Origin: a virus
DNA: 38,604 nt
Virus record (IMG/VR): IMGVR_UViG_3300050821_002205
Location: 1 to 38,604 of that record
Strand: one strand, 5' to 3'
In this document: positions 34,203 through 38,604 of the stretch, piece after piece
Position numbering within the stretch: the stretch's first letter is position 1
How the letters are laid out: each line of letters begins with the position of its first letter
Notes under the pieces: generated by a model
Database searches by the model: none
The model's input: only the letters and a program-made list of their open reading frames with translations
What the model was told of the DNA's origin: nothing
Made by a program: the position numbers and the translations under genes

Positions 34203-34916
34203 TTACGGGAGGCGCGTGTAACCCTTGATCTTTCCGGCCATCGTGCTCACGGTCGCCGCGTCGCTGCCGAGCGTGGGCGCGGTTGCCGTCACGGCCTCGC
34301 GCTTCATGCGGAACAGTGTGGCGAACGCTGACGGGTGTACGCCGTCGGTCGCGACGCCGAGCTTGTCGAGCGCCGCCTTGTAAACTTCCGCGGCGCTGTC
34401 GTACGCGACCACGCCGAGCACCGTTTCAACATCGCGGCGCGCTGCATGCAGAGCGTCACGAGCGTCGAGGGCAACCTTGATTTTGGCGTCGTGCGCCTTG
34501 TCCTTGGCGGGTTCCTTGCCCTTGTTGCCGGCCGGCGAACCGCCGCCCGTCACTGATTCCTTGGGCTGCACGTCGTCATTGGCGTCAACGTCCGGGTCGC
34601 CGTCGTTGGTGTGCTCGGGGTCGTCGTTCTCGGCGGCGTCACGGGCTGCGGCGCGATCCTTGGCCGGCATTTTTTCCCATTCGTCCTTGGTCTTACCGAA
34701 GTATTCCGCGGCGGCGTCAGACGCGCCGAACTTTTCGGCGTCCTCGGCCTTTTCCTTTTCGTCCTTGGCTTTCTGAATCTCGACAGGACCGAGCCCGCCC
34801 TCGTCCTTACCCTTTTTGTCGGCGGCGAGAATCGCGGCCAAAATTGACGCCTCGGTCGGCTTTTGATCCGTGGCGAGTAGGGCGGAAACTACCGCGGCGA
34901 CTTTTGATGCTTTCAT
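34203..34916 (-). CDS. Probable capsid scaffold protein
   Basis: A 237-residue, strongly charged, helix-rich protein: MKASKVAAVVSALLATDQKPTEASILAAILAADKKGKDEG, a long Lys/Glu/Asp helix (KAKDEKEKAEDAEKFGASDAAAEYFG), an acidic disordered stretch (ENDDPEHTNDGDPDVDANDD) and a C-terminal helical part (IKVALDARDALHAARRDVETVLG ... MKREAVTATAPTLGSDA). Composition and place between the prohead protease and the capsid genes match a scaffold, which is removed or degraded on maturation. ATG 34916. No strong Shine-Dalgarno. Confidence 0.65.
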   Translation of the reverse strand: MKASKVAAVVSALLATDQKPTEASILAAILAADKKGKDEGGLGPVEIQKAKDEKEKAEDAEKFGASDAAAEYFGKTKDEWEKMPAKDRAAARDAAENDDPEHTNDGDPDVDANDDVQPKESVTGGGSPAGNKGKEPAKDKAHDAKIKVALDARDALHAARRDVETVLGVVAYDSAAEVYKAALDKLGVATDGVHPSAFATLFRMKREAVTATAPTLGSDAATVSTMAGKIKGYTRLP

Positions 34917-34965
34917 GTTTCGGGCTCGTGTTGGAAATGAGAACTAAATCACAAGTGCGGCTAGG

Positions 34966-35841
34966 TTATATCAAACGCCGGGCGATATGCAACATGCCGT
35001 CGGCAACCATCACGTCGGGGCCGGCGCGCCCCGCCTCGACCAACGCAATATGGTTCGCAATAATCTGTGTCATGCGGCCGTCGTACTTTTCGCCCTCGGG
35101 GCTTGTGCCGGGCGTCATGTCGGGCTTGTAGTGATACCCGCACGACAACTCGCGTTGCTTGCCGGGATTCTCGGGCGTGCCGATTGCGTCGATACCTTCG
35201 CGCGTCCACACGGCTAGATCGGCCTTGACGTACGGGTGCGCGAATCGCGCGTTACTCGCGGTGCCTACCGTGATGAACTGTTGAGGCGCGTCCGGGTTGA
35301 CGGCCACGTGCATCAACAGCAATTGAATTCGGTCGTACGATTTTACCGCGGCCTGCAACTCGGACGCGTCACGGTAAAGCATGTAAATTTTCGTCGGGTC
35401 GAGGCCGAGGGCTTCACTACCGGGAATCTCGGCGCCGAGGTACGGGCATACATTCGCTTTGGTGATGTTGCACTCGTACACGTGCAAAATGCCGTCGATA
35501 GTTTCCATGCGCCGGTCAGTCGCGAGTTGCGGACGGACGAGCGAGAACGGCATGCGATCGAACCCGAGGCGCGCGTCGCTAGCCTTGCCGCGCAACGATT
35601 GCAACGCGGCCTTTTGGTTCTTGAGTTCTTTCTCGCCGGCAGCGATTGCGGCCTCGACAAGCTCCGCGGCGTTGGTGTCCATTTCGATAGAACAGTCGTC
35701 GCTGTCCGTGTCGATATCGCAGTCGCCGCGCTGTTTAGAATAGGCGATAGCGACGGCTTGCTTGGTCGGCTTGCCAGCGTTCTTTTCAGCCGCGACGTTA
35801 TGAGAAAACGCGGCCTTTGATTTACCAGATTCTAGGGGCAT
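34966..35841 (-). CDS. DUF2213-type prohead protease
   Basis: A 291-residue protein. Residues about 1-45 contain AFSHNVAAEKNAGKPTKQAVAIAYSKQR, a motif shared with small phage proteins (often 'AGKPxKQAxAIAxS'). The rest is a DUF2213 domain: HVYECNITKANVCPYLGAEIPGS, GLDPTKIYMLYRDASELQAAVKS, LLMHVAVNPDAPQQFITVGTAS, KADLAVWTREGIDAI, RELSCGYHYKPDMTPGTSPEGEKYDG and IIANHIALVEAGRAGPDVMVADG (His near 265). DUF2213 is a serine/His-type prohead maturation protease fold. It probably cleaves scaffold and capsid. ATG 35841 has no clear Shine-Dalgarno. The upstream gap holds the HNH insertion. Confidence 0.85.
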   Translation of the reverse strand: MPLESGKSKAAFSHNVAAEKNAGKPTKQAVAIAYSKQRGDCDIDTDSDDCSIEMDTNAAELVEAAIAAGEKELKNQKAALQSLRGKASDARLGFDRMPFSLVRPQLATDRRMETIDGILHVYECNITKANVCPYLGAEIPGSEALGLDPTKIYMLYRDASELQAAVKSYDRIQLLLMHVAVNPDAPQQFITVGTASNARFAHPYVKADLAVWTREGIDAIGTPENPGKQRELSCGYHYKPDMTPGTSPEGEKYDGRMTQIIANHIALVEAGRAGPDVMVADGMLHIARRLI

Positions 35842-35904
35842 GTCGCTAGGATACTGTGACGTGCATCACTTTCGCAAACCGTTCAACCTTGTTATTCTCA
35901 CGGA

Positions 35905-36405
35905 ATGGCGTGGAGCAAAGAACGACAGGCAGAGTATTACGCGGTATGGCGTCTAAGAAATCGTGAGCGGCTGCGCGCGCATCAAGCCAAATGGCGAGCG
36001 GCAAATCGTGCAACGGCTCGTGCTCGTGTCGCAAAATTCAATCGAAAAAAGGGCGCCGAGTACACGGCCCGCTATCGAGACAAACATCGCGCGCGACTCG
36101 CCGAACGACACTCAAAGCGTCGGGCAGTTGAGGTACGCGCTACGCCGCGTTGGGCCGATCCCGTTGCAATCGCCGAAATCTACGCCGAGGCGCAACGGCG
36201 CAAACGCGAGGTTGACCACGTGGTACCGCTGCAATCGAAATGGGTTTGCGGGCTGCATTGCGAGGCCAACATGCGATTACTGACGCGGCGGCAGAATTCC
36301 AAAAAGAGTAACCGACATTGGCCGGGTATGTGGCCTATCGTGCGCGTGCGCGCGCGGCCCGCAAGTAAGCCGTCTCGCGCGAACGTTGTTGCGCCGACTC
36401 GATAG
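35905..36405 (+). CDS. Free-standing HNH endonuclease inserted on the opposite strand
   Basis: A 166-residue HNH nuclease, the only plus-strand gene in the head region. Residues 1-85 are strongly basic and helical (KERQAEYYAVWRLRNRERLR; RYRDKHRARLAERHSKRR), like the DNA-binding arms of phage HNH homing enzymes. Then the HNH core: REVDHVVPLQSKWVCGLHCEANMRLLTRRQNSKKSN (catalytic DH). ATG 35905, with GGA just upstream and only a weak promoter (TTCGCA-16-TATTCT at 35871-35898). The 3' end overlaps the head-morphogenesis gene by 71 bp antisense. It looks like a mobile element inserted between the F-like and protease genes. Confidence 0.8.
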   Translation: MAWSKERQAEYYAVWRLRNRERLRAHQAKWRAANRATARARVAKFNRKKGAEYTARYRDKHRARLAERHSKRRAVEVRATPRWADPVAIAEIYAEAQRRKREVDHVVPLQSKWVCGLHCEANMRLLTRRQNSKKSNRHWPGMWPIVRVRARPASKPSRANVVAPTR

Positions 36406-37270
36406 TATCAAACGCAGGAATCACAGCCTTACTTGTGCATCTACAGTTCACGAGTTCGCCGGGCAACACGTAAGCACCTTCGTTTGAATCCCACATGCCT
36501 TGAGCCAACGGATACGCTTTACCTGACATAGCGACGTGCGTTGCGCGCGGAACTCGGCCGCCCGCTGAGTGCTGCCAGATTGCATGTGTGATTCCTAATT
36601 CTTGACGCCGTGCCCGTTCGATAGTGGCCTTTGCTTTTGAATTTTGGTCCCTAGCTATCAACGCCGCCCGGTCACGAGTAACGCCGTACGTCTTGCGTAA
36701 ATCCACGCTGAGCGCATGCATGTCCGCGCCTTTCATGACCGAGGCCCATACCTTAGTTTCAACGTCCTTTAGGTATTGCTGCGGGATTGATTTTATGAGG
36801 TTGACTTGCTCGGCGGCGACCGCGTGATACGCCGCGGCGGCGCCCGGCGAGGGCTTGAACTTGATCGTAAACCCGGCGTCTTTAAGCGCAGCGCGCATCT
36901 GCGTTTGCGTGATACCAAACGACTTGCTCGTAAATTTCTTGCCGAGTTCGAGCGAAAGCGTGTCGAACCGACTGACCCAAAGGCCGCCCCATTTACGCAG
37001 CGCGGCGCGTAGCAACAACGACGGGTTGCGCGGCGCGTCGGTCGCTAGGTCGTCGAAAAACTCCTCGGGCTTGGCGTCCTTGGCAAGCTCGGGCGGCGTG
37101 AACCGGCCGTACGTGATTAGGATTGCCTGCGAAACCTCGGCCGCCATTTGCCCGACAAGCTTGTCGAGTTCGGCGAAATACCACGCTTGCACGGCTGCGC
37201 TCGCGTGAATGGCGCGAACCGTGACGGGCTTACGTTGGTTTGGCGGCGGGTCGGCTCTGAGTAGCGGCAT
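36335..37270 (-). CDS. Minor head / head morphogenesis protein (Mu F / SPP1 gp7-like)
   Basis: A 311-residue protein. The start chosen is ATG 37270 (MPLLRADPPPNQRKPVTVRAIHAS), overlapping the kinase gene by 41 nt. Residues 100-240 are helical, RKTYGVTRDRAALIARDQNSKAKATIERARRQELGITHAIW, ending in HSAGGRVPRATHVAMSGKAYP and VLPGELVNCRCTSKAVIPAF, the conserved 'HxxxxG...PGxxNCRC' C-terminal region of the Mu F family. It assembles at the portal vertex and helps DNA injection or head maturation. A portal gene would be expected upstream (to the right), interrupted here by kinase and phosphoesterase genes. Confidence 0.85.
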   Translation of the reverse strand: MPLLRADPPPNQRKPVTVRAIHASAAVQAWYFAELDKLVGQMAAEVSQAILITYGRFTPPELAKDAKPEEFFDDLATDAPRNPSLLLRAALRKWGGLWVSRFDTLSLELGKKFTSKSFGITQTQMRAALKDAGFTIKFKPSPGAAAAYHAVAAEQVNLIKSIPQQYLKDVETKVWASVMKGADMHALSVDLRKTYGVTRDRAALIARDQNSKAKATIERARRQELGITHAIWQHSAGGRVPRATHVAMSGKAYPLAQGMWDSNEGAYVLPGELVNCRCTSKAVIPAFDTIESAQQRSRETAYLRAARARAR

Positions 37271-37808
37271 GATATGCGAGCATGAACTTGCCGATTTTCT
37301 CGGCGAACTGCGGCATTGTACCATCGTTGTCGAGCACAACGTCAGGCTCGACGCCCTTGTCGCTCACGTGGGCTGAGGGCACGAGCCCGGGCCGGCGAAT
37401 CTCGACCACGACCCCGCCAAGCTCGCGCACGAGGGCCGCCTCGTTGTCGAATCGGCAATCGGTAATGACTGCGGCGCGGTGCGTGGTGTTGAGCGCCGGC
37501 AGCGACTCAAGCCGGCGGCGCATGTGCTTTAGCCAAAAGTCTTGGCCGAAATTGTTGCGCATAGCCTCGGTTCCGAACCGCTGCAAAAAGTCGCGCATGC
37601 TGAAACCCCATTCGGGCATGACGGCCTCGCGATCAAAGCCGCCGTCGCCGTTGCACTCCGCGAGGGTGCGCCCGAGGAGGATTGCCGCCGCCTCTTTCAG
37701 CGGGTCAGCGAACCGCAACCGCACGTAGCCGTGCAGGCAGAGCCAATCCGCGGCCGAGTCTTTACCCGACCGCGGTAGCCCCGTGAATGCGATTAGCTTG
37801 ACGCTCAC
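37230..37808 (-). CDS. Deoxynucleoside monophosphate kinase (dNMP kinase)
   Basis: A 192-residue P-loop kinase matching T4 gene 1-type dNMP kinases: VKLIAFTGLPRSGKDSAADWL (Walker A GLPRSGKD), LHGYVRLRFADPLKEAAAILLG, GFSMRDFLQRFGTEAMRNNFGQDFWLKHMRRRL (family signature), then AVITDCRFDNEAALVRELGGVVVEIRRPG and KGVEPDVVLDNDGTM. It phosphorylates dNMPs for phage DNA synthesis. The GTG at 37808 overlaps the phosphoesterase stop (GTGA). It lies unexpectedly in the late/head block rather than with replication genes. Confidence 0.9.
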   Translation of the reverse strand: MSVKLIAFTGLPRSGKDSAADWLCLHGYVRLRFADPLKEAAAILLGRTLAECNGDGGFDREAVMPEWGFSMRDFLQRFGTEAMRNNFGQDFWLKHMRRRLESLPALNTTHRAAVITDCRFDNEAALVRELGGVVVEIRRPGLVPSAHVSDKGVEPDVVLDNDGTMPQFAEKIGKFMLAYHAATQSRPAAKPT

Positions 37809-38604
37809 AGTTTCGGCACCGATACCCACGGCGTCGCGTCACGCTTGGCCGGCGGGTCGCAGAACACGGGCATTGCCCAATTGACGCCGATATCCGGGTG
37901 CGTCGTGCAAAGGTTCTGCGAGGGCGGCTCGAACCGGTAGTTGTTGTCGGCCGCGTATTCGTCGTAACCCTTGAGGCACGAGTTGACCATCAAGTGCGAC
38001 AACACAATGCGTTGGTGCCAATGGCCGCATTCCATAATGTCGTATGACTGATCGACCGCGGCGTTGCGCTGTTGTTTCTTTTGGTTGCCGCGCATCAACG
38101 GGCCGATTGGGCCGATGATTGAATCGCCCGAGCGGAATTGGTCGCCGTGTGTGAGCAAGTACCGCGTCGAGTAAATGCGGTAAAGGGCGTCGGCGCTGTC
38201 GGGAATGTAGAAACTGACGCGCTTGTCATTCGAGAATCGCTCGGCCAAGAACTGATACAACAGCCAACCGAACGACGTGTCGTTGCGGTCCTTGTGCCAA
38301 GTCTTGTATGTGCTGCGGTCGTGGTTGCCGCTCACGCAGGGCAGGAACACGTTACCGAACACGTCGGCGAACATCGAGATTGCCGGCACGAGGTTACGGT
38401 ATAGGTCGAGCACAACGGGCATGATGTTCGCCTCGTTGGTCGCTGTGAGTTCGTCGTGAATATTGCCGCCGACCATGTCGCCGCCGAGCTTGACCACGAT
38501 ACCCGGGTACCGCATGCCCGGGTCGAGAATCTTGCATAGCTTGACGGTTTTCTCGACGACGTTGCGCAGCCGGCGCCGCGCGATGTTCAAGTCGAACTCG
38601 TTGA
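37805..38604 (-). CDS. Metallophosphoesterase (calcineurin-like), 5'-truncated by window edge
   Basis: A metallophosphoesterase whose start lies beyond the right edge; the frame is open through position 38602 (NEFDLN before the first possible start, TTG 38590). Motifs: GIVVKLGGDMVGG (GD motif), FLPCVSGNHDRSTY (GNHD), RYLLTHGDQ (HGD) and IMECGHWHQRI (GHxH), the dinuclear metal site of calcineurin-like phosphoesterases. Phage examples act as nucleases or phosphatases in DNA metabolism. It is coupled to the dNMP kinase by GTGA. Length seen: about 266 residues. Confidence 0.88.
   Translation of the reverse strand, partial: NEFDLNIARRRLRNVVEKTVKLCKILDPGMRYPGIVVKLGGDMVGGNIHDELTATNEANIMPVVLDLYRNLVPAISMFADVFGNVFLPCVSGNHDRSTYKTWHKDRNDTSFGWLLYQFLAERFSNDKRVSFYIPDSADALYRIYSTRYLLTHGDQFRSGDSIIGPIGPLMRGNQKKQQRNAAVDQSYDIMECGHWHQRIVLSHLMVNSCLKGYDEYAADNNYRFEPPSQNLCTTHPDIGVNWAMPVFCDPPAKRDATPWVSVPKL

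Noticed and set aside
35855-35870. CRP-like site TGTGA-N6-TCACT between the prohead protease and HNH genes
   Set aside because: Nine of ten consensus bases match, but about one such match is expected by chance in a window of this length, and no linked promoter is clear.

Overview
The window is a tightly packed, high-G+C segment of a tailed bacteriophage genome with a contractile tail (myovirus morphology). A DUF3383-type tail sheath, a separate tail tube, a baseplate J protein, a Gp138-type spike and a DUF2184 major capsid protein support this. The host is probably a Gram-negative, high-G+C proteobacterium, because the lysis cassette encodes a nested Rz/Rz1 spanin pair. No integrase, excisionase, tRNA or CRISPR array was seen. 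Terminase and portal genes are absent and presumably lie beyond the right edge, where the last gene is cut off. The layout recalls Bcep781-like myoviruses, but that is from memory and untested.

There are four transcription blocks. (A) 195-1338, plus strand: five tiny genes (zinc ribbons, one membrane protein). (B) 1335-7012, minus strand: SF2 helicase, HNH nuclease, membrane protein, VRR-NUC nuclease, endonuclease VII, a small TetR-type HTH protein and a primase-polymerase split into an AEP subunit and a VirE/VapE-type helicase subunit. (C) 7089-13954, plus strand: Pro/Ala-rich protein, Cas4-like DUF2800 nuclease, a second endonuclease VII, a probable Acb2-like protein, DUF2815 ssDNA-binding protein, a third endonuclease VII and a family A DNA polymerase. 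(D) 13951-38604, minus strand: the late region, read from right to left as head, neck, tail, baseplate, fibre and lysis genes. One plus-strand HNH nuclease gene interrupts block D at 35905-36405.

Blocks B and C are fired from a compact divergent promoter at 7025-7067. Its plus-strand half carries a 16-bp element, TTGACACG-N3-GTCAG, that recurs at 948 and 9606 and overlaps the -35 box each time. The element contains the inverted repeat TGAC-N6-GTCA and is a candidate operator. The TetR-type protein encoded in the window is a candidate ligand.

The late region shows strong modularity. A small Gly/Thr-rich beta module occurs five times in four unrelated structural genes (baseplate J, sheath, DUF4054 adaptor, cement protein). 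A lectin-like domain of clearly lower G+C is fused to the spike. Three PASTA repeats are fused to a DUF2612-type baseplate protein. The tail assembly chaperone pair is joined by a GGGTTTT -1 slippery site. Genes are coupled by NTGA stop-start overlaps throughout, and both convergent junctions overlap by 4 nt, leaving no room for an intergenic terminator.
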